64,000 bases of DNA from Mesorhizobium xinjiangense (GTDB lineage Bacteria > Pseudomonadota > Alphaproteobacteria > Rhizobiales > Rhizobiaceae): NCBI RefSeq assembly GCF_009749525.1, contig NZ_WOAC01000001.1, positions 310,001 through 374,000 of the forward strand. Reading direction: 5' to 3'. Below are positions 36,674-45,516 of this stretch, piece after piece. The notes under the pieces are model-generated. The model was not told the DNA's origin, searched no databases, and worked only from the letters and a program-made list of their open reading frames with translations. Positions within the stretch are counted from its first letter, which is position 1; each line of letters begins with the position of its first letter. The translations under genes and the position numbers were made by a program.

Positions 36674-38011
36674 GTGAACGAACAAACACTATTCCGAGAC
36701 ACGATCTATGCACTGTCGAGCGGCCGCGTGCCGGCCGGTATCGCCGTCATCCGAATATCGGGCCAGCATTGCCGCAATGCAATGGTGGCACTGGCCGGGG
36801 GTGTGCCAGTGGCGCGGCGGCTCGATCGCGTCGCACTGCGCGATGAGGGCGGACATATCATCGATCGCTGCCTTGCCGTCTTTTTTCCCGGCCCGGCGAG
36901 TTTTCCCGGCGAGGATTGCGCGGAGTTGCATCTGCATGGTGGGCGGGCGGTGGTGGCGGCCGTTCTCGATGCCCTGTCGCGTCTTGATGGGCTGCGCCAC
37001 GCCGAAGCCGGGGAATTTACGCGGCGCGCCTATCTCAACGGCAAGATGGACCTGACCAGTGCCGAGGCACTGGCAGATCTGATCGAGGCCGAAACCGAGA
37101 ACCAGAGGCGCCTTGCCCTGGCCAATGCTGCGGGCCGCCAGGGCCGGCTTTACGATGAATGGCGCCAGCGGATCCTGCACGCGCGTGCCATGATCGAGGC
37201 TGAACTCGATTTTGCCGATGAAGGCGACGTGCCGGGCTCCGTGGCCGAGGAGATCTGGCGGGACATGAAGGCAATAGCGACGGAACTGTCGGACCACATT
37301 GCTGGTTTCCATCATGCCGAAATCATCCGGGACGGGTACAAGGTGGCCATTATCGGCGCACCGAATGTCGGAAAGTCGACCCTGCTCAACACGCTGGCCA
37401 GGAGGGATGTCGCCATCGTCACCGACGAGCCCGGGACGACACGCGATGTTCTCGTGGTCAATCTCGATCTGGGCGGGTTCAAGGTGGTCCTGGCCGACAC
37501 GGCCGGGATCCGCAACGAGGCAGGAAAGGTCGAGCAGCTGGGCATCGAGCGGGCAATGGATGCGGCCCGCCAGGCGGACCTGGTGATTTTGGCCAGCGAG
37601 GTGGGGCAGAACCTGCTTGTCCATGACGAGGCGTTCCACGATGCCGTGAGCGTTGGAACAAAGGCCGATCGCTGCGATGCAGATATGCTGGAACGCCATG
37701 CATCAACGCACGATGTCATCCTCTCTGCCCAGACGGGCCAGGGCATACCGACGCTCATTTCTATCCTGCGCGAGAAAGTTGAACAGGAAGGGGGTCATAT
37801 CCACGACGCATTGCCCTCGACGAAGCGGCAGGTCGATCTTTTACGGTGGTGCCTGAAGGGGCTCGATGAGGCGCTCAATGAACGGAAGGGGCTGGAACTG
37901 CGTGCCGAAGGCTTGAGATTGGCCGGTGAATCGCTCGGGCGGATCACCGGTGCAATCGATGTTGAGGAGATTTTGGGAGAAATCTTCTCCCGATTCTGTA
38001 TCGGAAAGTGA
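36674..38011 (+). CDS. mnmE: tRNA modification GTPase MnmE
   Basis: A 445-residue GTPase that, with MnmG, modifies wobble uridine 34. The N-terminal folate-binding part opens 'DTIYALSSGRVPAGIAVIRISG'. The inserted G domain has G1 GAPNVGKST, DTAG and 'GTKADRCD'. The C-terminus ends FCIGK with the conserved cysteine. I prefer GTG at 36674 (GGGG 8 nt upstream); GTG at 36665 is also open. The stop codon TGA forms the first bases of a parS site. Confidence 0.95.
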   Translation: MNEQTLFRDTIYALSSGRVPAGIAVIRISGQHCRNAMVALAGGVPVARRLDRVALRDEGGHIIDRCLAVFFPGPASFPGEDCAELHLHGGRAVVAAVLDALSRLDGLRHAEAGEFTRRAYLNGKMDLTSAEALADLIEAETENQRRLALANAAGRQGRLYDEWRQRILHARAMIEAELDFADEGDVPGSVAEEIWRDMKAIATELSDHIAGFHHAEIIRDGYKVAIIGAPNVGKSTLLNTLARRDVAIVTDEPGTTRDVLVVNLDLGGFKVVLADTAGIRNEAGKVEQLGIERAMDAARQADLVILASEVGQNLLVHDEAFHDAVSVGTKADRCDADMLERHASTHDVILSAQTGQGIPTLISILREKVEQEGGHIHDALPSTKRQVDLLRWCLKGLDEALNERKGLELRAEGLRLAGESLGRITGAIDVEEILGEIFSRFCIGK

Positions 38012-38024
38012 TTCACGTGAAACA
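38009..38024. promoter_or_regulatory. parS site 1 in the mnmE-mnmG spacer
   Basis: TGATTCACGTGAAACA matches 15 of 16 consensus bases. It overlaps the mnmE stop codon (38009-38011). Confidence 0.85.
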
Positions 38025-38042
38025 GAATCCAGATCTGGAGAC

Positions 38043-38058
38043 GGATTCACGTGAAACA
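38043..38058. promoter_or_regulatory. parS site 2 in the mnmE-mnmG spacer
   Basis: GGATTCACGTGAAACA matches 14 of 16. It shares the A at position 3 with sites 1 and 3, suggesting local duplication. Confidence 0.8.
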
Positions 38059-38081
38059 CGGGCCACCAACGCGGCCTCTGC

Positions 38082-38097
38082 GGATTCACGTGAAACA
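38082..38097. promoter_or_regulatory. parS site 3 in the mnmE-mnmG spacer
   Basis: GGATTCACGTGAAACA, identical to site 2 and 39 bp further on. Confidence 0.8.
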
Positions 38098-38120
38098 TGA
38101 ACGGATGGATTCCCGGATCG

Positions 38121-38136
38121 TGTTTCACGTGAAACT
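38121..38136. promoter_or_regulatory. parS site 4 in the mnmE-mnmG spacer
   Basis: TGTTTCACGTGAAACT matches 15 of 16. The four sites occupy 128 bp; sites 2 to 4 are each 39 bp apart, close to 3.7 helical turns. Confidence 0.85.
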
Positions 38137-38216
38137 TTTGTTGTGGATAGCGTTGCGTCCTTGACACCGGGACGCGGCAAGACCATCACTCAACCATCTT
38201 TAGCATGGAGATGCAT

Positions 38217-40091
38217 ATGGCTCAGCGCTATGACGTTATCGTCATTGGCGGCGGACATGCCGGTTGCGAGGCGGCGTCCGTGGCGGCCCGCGCCGGTGCC
38301 GAGACGGCCCTGGTGACGCTCAGCGCCGATACGATCGGTGTCATGTCGTGCAATCCGGCCATCGGCGGCCTTGGCAAGGGTCATCTGGTGCGCGAAATCG
38401 ATGCGCTTGACGGTCTCATGGGGCGCGTTGCCGATCGGGCCGGCATCCAGTTCAGGCTACTCAATCGCCGCAAGGGCCCGGCGGTCCGCGGACCGCGCAC
38501 ACAAGCCGACCGCAAGCTTTACCGGCTGGCCATGCAGGCCGAGATCGCTGCCCAGCCCGGTCTTTCCGTGGTCGAGGGCGAGGTCTTCGATCTCGACATC
38601 ACGGGCGATGCGGTGCGCGGCGTGATCCTCGCCGACGGCACGCGTCTCGATTGCAATTCTGTGGTTCTGACCACGGGGACTTTTCTCGGCGGCCTGATCC
38701 ATATCGGCGAACGCCGGATCCCGGCCGGCCGCATGAACGAGAAGGCCTCGACCGGCCTTTCAAACACGCTGCGCCGTACGGGCTTTTCACTGGGACGGCT
38801 GAAGACCGGAACGCCGCCGCGCCTCGACGGACGGACGATTGCCTGGTCGGACCTGGACATGCAGGCGGCCGATAAAGAGCCGGTGCCGTTTTCTTTCCTG
38901 ACCGAGTGCATCGCGACGCCGCAGATCGAATGCGGCATTACCCGGACGACAGCAGAGACGCATCGGCTTATCCGGGAAAATCTGCATCGCTCGGCCATGT
39001 ATGCCGGCTCCATCGAGGGTCGCGGTCCGCGTTATTGCCCGTCGATCGAGGACAAGGTCGTCAAGTTCGGCGATCGCGAAGGCCACCAGATTTTTCTGGA
39101 GCCGGAGGGTCTCGATGACGACACGGTCTACCCGAACGGGATCTCGACATCGCTGCCGGAGGATGTTCAGCGTGCGATGATCGATTCCATCCCCGGTCTG
39201 GCCGGGGCGACGATCCTGCAGCCGGGCTATGCGATCGAATACGACCATGTCGACCCGCGCGAGCTGCGCGCCAGCCTGGAAACACGCCGGATCGCCGGGC
39301 TCTTTCTGGCCGGCCAGATCAACGGGACGACGGGTTATGAGGAGGCGGCGGCGCAGGGCATCGTTGCCGGACTCAACGCTGCGCGGACGGCGGGCGGGCG
39401 CGATCCGGAGATCTTCAGCCGCAGTGAATCCTATATCGGCGTGATGATCGATGATCTGGTGTCGCGGGGCATCACCGAGCCGTACCGCATGTTCACCTCG
39501 CGCGCCGAGTTCCGCCTGACGTTGCGGGCCGACAATGCGGACAGCCGGCTCACGCCGCGGGCGATCGAACTGGGCATTGCATCACCGGAGCGGATAGCAA
39601 CCTTTGCGGCGAAGCAGGGCGATCTGAACCGGGCCCGGGCGCTCGTGCACTCGCTCAGTCTCACGCCGAACGAGGCGGCCCGCCACGGCCTGCAGCTCAA
39701 CAGGGATGGAATCCGGCGTTCGGCCTATGATCTTCTCGCCTATCCGGACACCGATCTAGACCGGTTGAAGCCGATCTGGCCCGAACTGCAGTCGATCGAT
39801 CCCCGAATTGGCGAGGCGCTGGAAATCGAGGCGCAGTATGCCGTCTATATGGAGCGGCAGAAGCACGACATCGCGCAGATGAAGCGCGAGGAAAGTCGGG
39901 CGATTCCGACCGGCATCGATTTCTCGAACGTGCCGGGCCTGTCGAACGAGCTGAAGGAGAAGTTGCGTCTCCGTCGGCCGGCGACGGTTGCCGAGGCCAA
40001 TCGGATCGACGGAATGACACCGGCGGCAATGGCGATCGTCGTCGCCTATGTTCGGGCTTTCGAAACCTCGACTATACAGGACGTGGCGTGA
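38217..40091 (+). CDS. mnmG: tRNA uridine-5-carboxymethylaminomethyl modification enzyme MnmG
   Basis: A 624-residue FAD enzyme, partner of MnmE. The FAD fold is '[16 protein letters not shown]' at the start; signatures '[24 protein letters not shown]' and '[16 protein letters not shown]' are present. Three in-frame ATGs lie at 38205, 38211 and 38217. The last has GGAG 6 nt upstream and is chosen. The stop overlaps the rsmG GTG start (40088-40091, GTGA). Confidence 0.96.
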   Translation: MAQRYDVIVIGGGHAGCEAASVAARAGAETALVTLSADTIGVMSCNPAIGGLGKGHLVREIDALDGLMGRVADRAGIQFRLLNRRKGPAVRGPRTQADRKLYRLAMQAEIAAQPGLSVVEGEVFDLDITGDAVRGVILADGTRLDCNSVVLTTGTFLGGLIHIGERRIPAGRMNEKASTGLSNTLRRTGFSLGRLKTGTPPRLDGRTIAWSDLDMQAADKEPVPFSFLTECIATPQIECGITRTTAETHRLIRENLHRSAMYAGSIEGRGPRYCPSIEDKVVKFGDREGHQIFLEPEGLDDDTVYPNGISTSLPEDVQRAMIDSIPGLAGATILQPGYAIEYDHVDPRELRASLETRRIAGLFLAGQINGTTGYEEAAAQGIVAGLNAARTAGGRDPEIFSRSESYIGVMIDDLVSRGITEPYRMFTSRAEFRLTLRADNADSRLTPRAIELGIASPERIATFAAKQGDLNRARALVHSLSLTPNEAARHGLQLNRDGIRRSAYDLLAYPDTDLDRLKPIWPELQSIDPRIGEALEIEAQYAVYMERQKHDIAQMKREESRAIPTGIDFSNVPGLSNELKEKLRLRRPATVAEANRIDGMTPAAMAIVVAYVRAFETSTIQDVA

Positions 40092-40777
40092 AGGACGACG
40101 ATTGGGAGCTTCTCGAAGCCGCTGTTGGCGAACCTGTTTCACGTGAAACCTTTATGCGTCTGAAACAGTTCGAAGCCTTGTTCGGCAAATGGGCCCGTCG
40201 GATCAATCTGGCCGCGCCGTCGACGTTGGGCGCCGTCTGGCGGCGCCATATTGCCGACAGCGCACAGCTATTGCGACTGGCGCCGGACGCCGCGGCCGAC
40301 TGGATCGATCTCGGCTCGGGCGGCGGCTTTCCGGGCATCGTGATGGCAATTCTGCTGCATGGACGCCCCGGCAGTCGTGTCCGGCTCGTGGAAAGCAATC
40401 AGAAGAAGGCGGCGTTTCTGCGCAACGCGCTCGCCGAGCTCGGTCTCGCCGGCGCCCGGGTCGATGCACGGCGCGTCGAAGATGTCGTGGCGGCGACCCC
40501 GCCGCCGCAGATCGTCACCGCGCGGGCCCTGGCGTCGCTTGAGACGCTGCTCGACATGACATGGCCCTGGATTGACGCAGGAAGCCGCGCTCTCTTTCAC
40601 AAAGGACGGGATTATGCCGCAGAAATCGAACTAATCGGTGACACGCGGAATCTCCATCTGGTACAACATCGAAGCATTATCGATGACGACAGCGTGATTC
40701 TTGATATTCGAAAACTGAAACACCATGACGATTCATCATCATCCGGGCGGCTGGGGAAGCGGGCAAGCGATGAGTAG
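40088..40777 (+). CDS. rsmG: 16S rRNA (guanine-527-N7) methyltransferase
   Basis: A 229-residue SAM-dependent methyltransferase. The SAM loop is '[17 protein letters not shown]' near residue 77, followed by '[14 protein letters not shown]'. The start codon is GTG. Codons 17-22 (PVSRET) carry a parS site. The C-terminus overlaps parA by 8 bp. Confidence 0.95.
   Translation: MKDDDWELLEAAVGEPVSRETFMRLKQFEALFGKWARRINLAAPSTLGAVWRRHIADSAQLLRLAPDAAADWIDLGSGGGFPGIVMAILLHGRPGSRVRLVESNQKKAAFLRNALAELGLAGARVDARRVEDVVAATPPPQIVTARALASLETLLDMTWPWIDAGSRALFHKGRDYAAEIELIGDTRNLHLVQHRSIIDDDSVILDIRKLKHHDDSSSSGRLGKRASDE
40135..40150. promoter_or_regulatory. parS site inside rsmG
   Basis: TGTTTCACGTGAAACC matches 15 of 16 consensus bases, in codons for Val-Ser-Arg-Glu-Thr near the rsmG start. 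parS inside rsmG is known in other bacteria. Confidence 0.85.
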
Positions 40778-41567
40778 GGATGCACGCATCATTACGGTGG
40801 CGAACCAGAAGGGCGGCGTCGGCAAGACGACTACGGCGATCAACCTTGCGACGGCCCTCGCCGCAATCGGCGAACGGGTTCTGATCGTCGATCTCGACCC
40901 ACAGGGCAATGCCAGCACCGGGCTGGGCATCGACCGCCAGCAAAGGCGGCTTTCCTCCTATGACGTGTTGCTCGGCAATGCCTCCATTACGGAGGCGGCG
41001 ATGGAAACGGCGGTGCCGGAACTGTCGATCGTTGCCTCGACGCTTGATCTTCTGGGCGTCGAGATGGAAATCGCCGACGCACCCGACCGCGCCAAACGCT
41101 TGCACCGGGCCTTGCGCGGCGCGGCGGAACAGTCGGGCTCCTACTCCTATGTGCTGATCGATTGCCCGCCGTCGCTCAATCTTCTCACCGTCAATGCCAT
41201 GGCGGCGGCCGATTCCGTGCTTGTGCCGCTGCAATGCGAATTCTTCGCGCTGGAAGGCCTGAGCCAGCTTCTGGAAACCGTCGAGCAGGTCCGCCATTCG
41301 GTGAATCCCGATCTCGACATCCAGGGCATCGTCCTGACGATGTTCGACGGGCGCAACAATCTGGCCAATCAGGTGGTCGACGATGTGCGCCAGCATATGG
41401 GCGACATGGTCTATCAGACGGTCATCCCGCGCAATGTGCGCGTTTCGGAGGCGCCGTCCTATGGCAAACCGGCCATCCTCTACGATTTGAGGTGTTCGGG
41501 CAGCCAGGCCTATCTGCAGCTTGCGTCCGAGGTCATCCGACGGGAGCGCCGGCTGCGCGCCGCCTGA
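40770..41567 (+). CDS. parA: Chromosome partition ATPase ParA
   Basis: A 265-residue deviant Walker ATPase that pulls ParB-parS complexes along the nucleoid. The motif KGGVGKTTTAINLA is at residues 14-27, 'DLDPQGNASTGLG' near 45 and 'YVLIDCPPSLNLLT' near 125. The start at 40770 has GGGGAAG upstream and overlaps rsmG by 8 bp; an ATG at 40725 would add 15 residues lying over rsmG. Confidence 0.96.
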   Translation: MSRDARIITVANQKGGVGKTTTAINLATALAAIGERVLIVDLDPQGNASTGLGIDRQQRRLSSYDVLLGNASITEAAMETAVPELSIVASTLDLLGVEMEIADAPDRAKRLHRALRGAAEQSGSYSYVLIDCPPSLNLLTVNAMAAADSVLVPLQCEFFALEGLSQLLETVEQVRHSVNPDLDIQGIVLTMFDGRNNLANQVVDDVRQHMGDMVYQTVIPRNVRVSEAPSYGKPAILYDLRCSGSQAYLQLASEVIRRERRLRAA

Positions 41568-41606
41568 TTTTGATTCACCTGCGTAACGATATGGGCATTT
41601 CCGGCA

Positions 41607-42479
41607 ATGAATGACGATCAGTCGAGAAAGAGATTGGGACGCGGGTTGGCCGCCTTGATCGGCGAGATGGACAAGCCGGCGGCCGAGCCGCGACAGGCCT
41701 TGGCGCAAGCCGACGGAAAGGTGCCGATCGAGTTCATCACGCCCAATCCGCGCAATCCGAGACGCAAATTTGCCGAAATGGAGCTGGCGGACCTTTCGCA
41801 GTCCATCCAGGAGCACGGCATCGTTCAGCCGGTCGTTGTGCGTCCGGCCGGCACCGACCGATACGAAATCATCGCCGGTGAACGACGGTGGCGGGCCGCG
41901 CAGCGAGCCGGACTGACCCATCTGCCCGTCATCATTCGCGAAGTCGACGACCGGGTGGCGCTTGAACTGGCGATCATCGAGAACGTGCAGCGCGCCGATC
42001 TGAACCCGATCGAGGAAGCGGCAGGCTATCAAAAGCTGATGGAAGAGCATCAGTACAGCCAGTCGGACCTGGCCCAGGTGATCGGCAAGAGCCGCAGCCA
42101 TGTCGCCAACACGCTGCGTTTGCTCAAGCTGTCCGAGGATATCCGCACCATGCTGGTCGACGGCGCGCTTTCGGCCGGCCATGCCCGCACCCTGGTGACG
42201 GCGGAGCAGCCGGCGGAACTGGCGCAGCGCATCGTGCGCGACGGGCTTTCGGTCCGCCAGGCCGAGGCGTTGGCCCAGACGACCGCGCAGCGCCCGGCCA
42301 GGGCGGAGCGCACGCCGGCCGCATCGAAGGATGCCGACACGCTCGCACTCGAAAAGCTGCTGACCGACGTGACCGGGCTGACCGTTTCGATCAGTCACCG
42401 CGAAAAGGGCGGAGAGCTGCGCATCAGCTACAGCACGCTCGATCAGCTGGACGAGTTGTGCCGGCGCCTACAGGCGTAA
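41607..42479 (+). CDS. parB: Chromosome partition protein ParB
   Basis: A 290-residue CTP-dependent clamp that loads at parS. It has the ParB start 'RKRLGRGLAALIGE', the CTP-binding GERRWRAAQRAG box near residue 92 and an HTH 'SQSDLAQVIGKSRSHVANTLRLLKLS' near 150. The C-terminal dimer domain is also present. Seven parS-like sites lie within the window, the densest just upstream of mnmG. Confidence 0.96.
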   Translation: MNDDQSRKRLGRGLAALIGEMDKPAAEPRQALAQADGKVPIEFITPNPRNPRRKFAEMELADLSQSIQEHGIVQPVVVRPAGTDRYEIIAGERRWRAAQRAGLTHLPVIIREVDDRVALELAIIENVQRADLNPIEEAAGYQKLMEEHQYSQSDLAQVIGKSRSHVANTLRLLKLSEDIRTMLVDGALSAGHARTLVTAEQPAELAQRIVRDGLSVRQAEALAQTTAQRPARAERTPAASKDADTLALEKLLTDVTGLTVSISHREKGGELRISYSTLDQLDELCRRLQA

Positions 42480-42566
42480 GCCGGCTAAATTCGATCGGAG
42501 AATCAATCTTTCGATCTGAACGAGCGATCAGCTCAAAGCGTATATTCCCGTTAGATAGCCGGCTTA
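42477..42566. repeat. 90-bp segment bounded by 11-bp inverted repeats after parB
   Basis: TAAGCCGGCTA (42477-42487) and TAGCCGGCTTA (42556-42566) are exact inverted copies. The left copy includes the parB stop codon. The inside is AT-richer than its surroundings and holds no gene. It could be a terminator-like fold for convergent parB and holA, or a very small palindromic repeat. Confidence 0.55.
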
Positions 42567-42612
42567 TATTCATCGTTCCCGATGCGCATACGGGCAGCTC
42601 TTTCCTGTTAAA

Positions 42613-43671
42613 TCAGGCCCGCCTTGGCGAAGCCTGCCGGTTGGCGATCACGGCCAGCGCAATCATTGTCTGACGCACGGTTTCGAGCGTCAGATCCGGC
42701 CGTTTCCGGGTCAAGAGTACGGCTGCCTGAAGCCGGTCCAGAGCCGAGGCGATCGCCGCGCTGGTCCAGCCCTGCAAGGCACGCTCCATGACGGGACGGC
42801 GGGCGAAAAAGATCGGAGGCCGGGCCGAAGCGATGACCGTGGCGACGGAACGTCTCTCGGCCTCCACCGCATGGCGCATGCCCGACAGCGTCTGGAACTG
42901 GCGCATGGCGGACGACAGGATCAGGAAGGGGGCGGCGCCGGAGGATGTGAAGCGGCCGATTTGCGCGTCCATCCGGTCGATATTTCCGATCAGCGCCGCG
43001 TCGACGATCGTGTCGGCCGATGCGCTGGCAATGTCGCCGCAACAGGCGGCCACGTCTTCGGCCTCGACCCGCGACTGGCTCCGACAATAGAGCACCAGCT
43101 TCTCCAACTCGCCGCGAATGGCCAGACGGTCGCCGCCAAGCAGGCTTTTCAAAAGCAGCCTCGCGTCGGACGAGACGTTGAGGCCTGCCTCGGCAAAAGT
43201 GCTTTCCATGAGTTGCTCGAGGCTGCGCGCGTCGTCGGCGTAACAGGGCAGAGCCATGCCGGCCGGGGCGTTTTCAACCGCGCCGCGCAGACCCGTCCCC
43301 TTTTTCAGGTCGCCGGCCTCGATCAGGATTGTCGCGTCGTCGGGCGGGTCGGCCAGCAACGCCTTCACCGCACCTGCAAGAGCCTTGTGACTGCCGGCAT
43401 TGCGCAGCCATATCAGCCGCTTGCCGCCGAACAGGGGAACCATGCGGACTTCGTCGTGCAGGCGGCCGATATCGGACTCGACCTCGCCGGCATCGAGGCG
43501 GATGACGGCGAACGGATCGTCGAGATCGAGCCCCGAGCTGACGGCAAAGCGCCGCGCGCGTTCGGATACGAGTCCGCGGTCCGGTCCGTAGATCAGGACA
43601 AGCCTGGTCGCGGGATCGGGTCGCGAAAGCCACTTCTCGACGTCGCCTGCCTTCTTCTGTGCCATGGCCAT
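42613..43671 (-). CDS. holA: DNA polymerase III delta subunit
   Basis: A 352-residue clamp-loader subunit that opens the beta clamp. The family opening is 'LVLIYGPDRGLVSERARR' near residue 24, then 'LIWLRNAGSHKALAGAV' and 'DARLLLKSLLGGDRLAIRGELEKLVLY' near 170. Starts at 43671 (MAM) and 43665 both work. In other Hyphomicrobiales lptE and leuS lie just upstream; here a metallopeptidase gene on the other strand does, so synteny breaks at this point. Confidence 0.93.
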   Translation of the reverse strand: MAMAQKKAGDVEKWLSRPDPATRLVLIYGPDRGLVSERARRFAVSSGLDLDDPFAVIRLDAGEVESDIGRLHDEVRMVPLFGGKRLIWLRNAGSHKALAGAVKALLADPPDDATILIEAGDLKKGTGLRGAVENAPAGMALPCYADDARSLEQLMESTFAEAGLNVSSDARLLLKSLLGGDRLAIRGELEKLVLYCRSQSRVEAEDVAACCGDIASASADTIVDAALIGNIDRMDAQIGRFTSSGAAPFLILSSAMRQFQTLSGMRHAVEAERRSVATVIASARPPIFFARRPVMERALQGWTSAAIASALDRLQAAVLLTRKRPDLTLETVRQTMIALAVIANRQASPRRA

Positions 43672-43820
43672 GGGCTAGCACAGTTGGGCGACGCCGCCAC
43701 AGCAAAAAAATATCACCGGGCCGCGCAGGCAGACGCTCCGTCGTTGAAGCAGACCAAAGCCGGACTTGCCTCTCGAAAGCTGCGCGGCAAAACGCTATAT
43801 GGCGCGAAAGGACGGTAGGT

Positions 43821-44243
43821 ATGGCCCGAATCTACATGACACGCGCGCTGCACGATCAGCTGTCACCTTCCATCGAGGAGATGGAGATGATGGCCATAGA
43901 GGCCTACGCGCATCTGCCGGAGGACTTCCGCACGTTGACGGGCGACGTCGTCATCCAGATTGCCGAGTTCCCGAGCGAAGAGATCATGGACGATCTGTCG
44001 CTGGAGACGCCTTTCGATCTACTGGGCCTGTTCGAAGGACGCGGCGTGGCAGAACGCTGGACGCCCGCCACGGGCGAGGGGCCGAACCGGATCACGCTCT
44101 ATCGCCGCGCAATCCTCGACTATTGGGCGGAGAACGAGGAGACCCTCGGCGCGATCATCGTCCATGTCCTGATTCACGAGCTGGGCCACCATTTCGGCCT
44201 GTCGGACGACGACATGCACCGGATCGAGGAAAACGTCGAATAA
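43821..44243 (+). CDS. Zincin-like metallopeptidase (DUF1025/Zincin_1)
   Basis: A 140-residue protein with the zinc motif HELGHHFG (HExxH) in 'VHVLIHELGHHFGLSDDDM' near residue 115 and an acidic N-terminal half. The family is small and cytoplasmic; no substrate is known. AGGACGGTAGGT precedes the start at 43821. No gene is seen in 43672-43820. Confidence 0.9.
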   Translation: MARIYMTRALHDQLSPSIEEMEMMAIEAYAHLPEDFRTLTGDVVIQIAEFPSEEIMDDLSLETPFDLLGLFEGRGVAERWTPATGEGPNRITLYRRAILDYWAENEETLGAIIVHVLIHELGHHFGLSDDDMHRIEENVE

Positions 44244-44315
44244 GGGACGCGAAGCGGCGTTGCGGGCGGCTTGGGAAGATATTGCGATTGCGGAAGGGTG
44301 CGTGACCTCCGGTTC

Positions 44316-44522
44316 TCAGTAATCCGCCAGGTTCATCTCGGGCTCGTAGTCAATCCCGTCGACATCCTTGAACACGGCCTGGCCGCAGCGCATGGCCTTT
44401 GTCTCGGCGTCGAAGGCATAGCTCGGTGGGCCGTGGAGATGCCAGCCCTTGTTCAAGGCCGCCGTTACCTTTTGACAGAAGGAGGCATCGTCCGGGCCGG
44501 TGAGAAAGCGATAGAGCTTCAT
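44316..44522 (-). CDS. DUF1737 domain protein
   Basis: A 68-residue protein with the DUF1737 pattern ('LYRFLTGPDDASFCQKVTAALNKGWHLHGPPSYAFD'). Function unknown. The start overlaps the stop of the CitE-like gene as ATGA (44519-44522), so both are made together. Downstream, 44244-44315 is a short gap with nothing recognised. Confidence 0.85.
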   Translation of the reverse strand: MKLYRFLTGPDDASFCQKVTAALNKGWHLHGPPSYAFDAETKAMRCGQAVFKDVDGIDYEPEMNLADY

Positions 44523-45412
44523 CGCGAGGTGTCTTCCTGTGCCGGTCGGCTCCTCGCCAGCAGACGTTGCGCCTGTTCGAGATGCAATTGTTCGACCATG
44601 CGGCCGTTTAGCGAAATGACGCCCTTACCGGCATTTTCCGGCTGGGCGAAGGCCGCAATAATGGCTCGGGCCGCCGCGATTGCCGCGGGCGCGGGCGAAA
44701 AGGCGCGATTGGCCGGCCCGATCTGGGCGGGGTGAATCAGCGTCTTGCCGTCGAACCCCATGGCCGCGCCCTCGGCGCATTCGCGCGCAAAGGCGTCGAG
44801 ATCGCGGAAATCGTTGCTCACACCGTCCAGAACGTCGATGCCGCCGGCGCGCGCGCCGAGCACGATCTGCATCAGCCAGGGGTGGATAAAGCGCCGGTCG
44901 AAATCGACGCGGACGCCCGTTTCCTTGACCAGATCGTTGGTCCCGGCGACCAGGCAGGAAAGCCGCGCCGCGCGATCCTTGCCGAGCTCGCCAATCGGAC
45001 CGACATTGATCACGCCGCGCGGCGTCTCGATCATCGCCCACAAAGCCATGGACGAATCGGCTTCGGCCTGATCCAGCGCATCGCGCGCCTGCAAAAGATC
45101 GCCCGGCGTTTCCACCTTGGGCAGCAGGATGGCGTCGGGCCGGCACGCGCATGCCACGGCAAGGTCGTCCCGGCCCCATTCGCTCGACAGTGAATTGATG
45201 CGGATGACGCGTTCCAGGGACATCTCACCCATCAGGGCAAAACAGGCTGAAAGGCGCTCGCGGGACGCTTGCTTGGCCTGCGGTGCGACGGCGTCCTCCA
45301 GGTCGAATATGACCGCGTCGCAGGACAGCTTGTCCGCCTTGGTCAGGGCTTTTTCATTGCTCGCCGGCACGAACAGCACGGAGCGGCGGGGACGTTGGCT
45401 CGACAGTTCCAT
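44519..45412 (-). CDS. HpcH/HpaI aldolase, CitE-like CoA ester lyase or thioesterase
   Basis: A 297-residue TIM-barrel protein of the CitE/malyl-CoA lyase group. The opening 'RRSVLFVPASNEKALTKADKLSCDAVIFDLEDAVAP' and the acidic metal site 'WAMIETPRGVINV' and 'GTNDLVKETGVRVD' are visible. 'GFDGKTLIHPAQIGPANRAFSP' marks the C-terminal part. Members cleave malyl-CoA, methylmalyl-CoA or citramalyl-CoA, or hydrolyse malyl-CoA; the reaction here cannot be chosen from sequence. It is divergent from the FAD oxidoreductase. Confidence 0.85.
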   Translation of the reverse strand: MELSSQRPRRSVLFVPASNEKALTKADKLSCDAVIFDLEDAVAPQAKQASRERLSACFALMGEMSLERVIRINSLSSEWGRDDLAVACACRPDAILLPKVETPGDLLQARDALDQAEADSSMALWAMIETPRGVINVGPIGELGKDRAARLSCLVAGTNDLVKETGVRVDFDRRFIHPWLMQIVLGARAGGIDVLDGVSNDFRDLDAFARECAEGAAMGFDGKTLIHPAQIGPANRAFSPAPAAIAAARAIIAAFAQPENAGKGVISLNGRMVEQLHLEQAQRLLARSRPAQEDTSR

Positions 45413-45516
45413 GCCGACTTTTTGACCCGATCCTGGCGGCCTTGCAAGGGCCGGCTCTTGCACCGCGGCGGCGAACCTGCTTCCGTCCGCCGCGAATCGC
45501 AAATCTGGGGCAAGTC

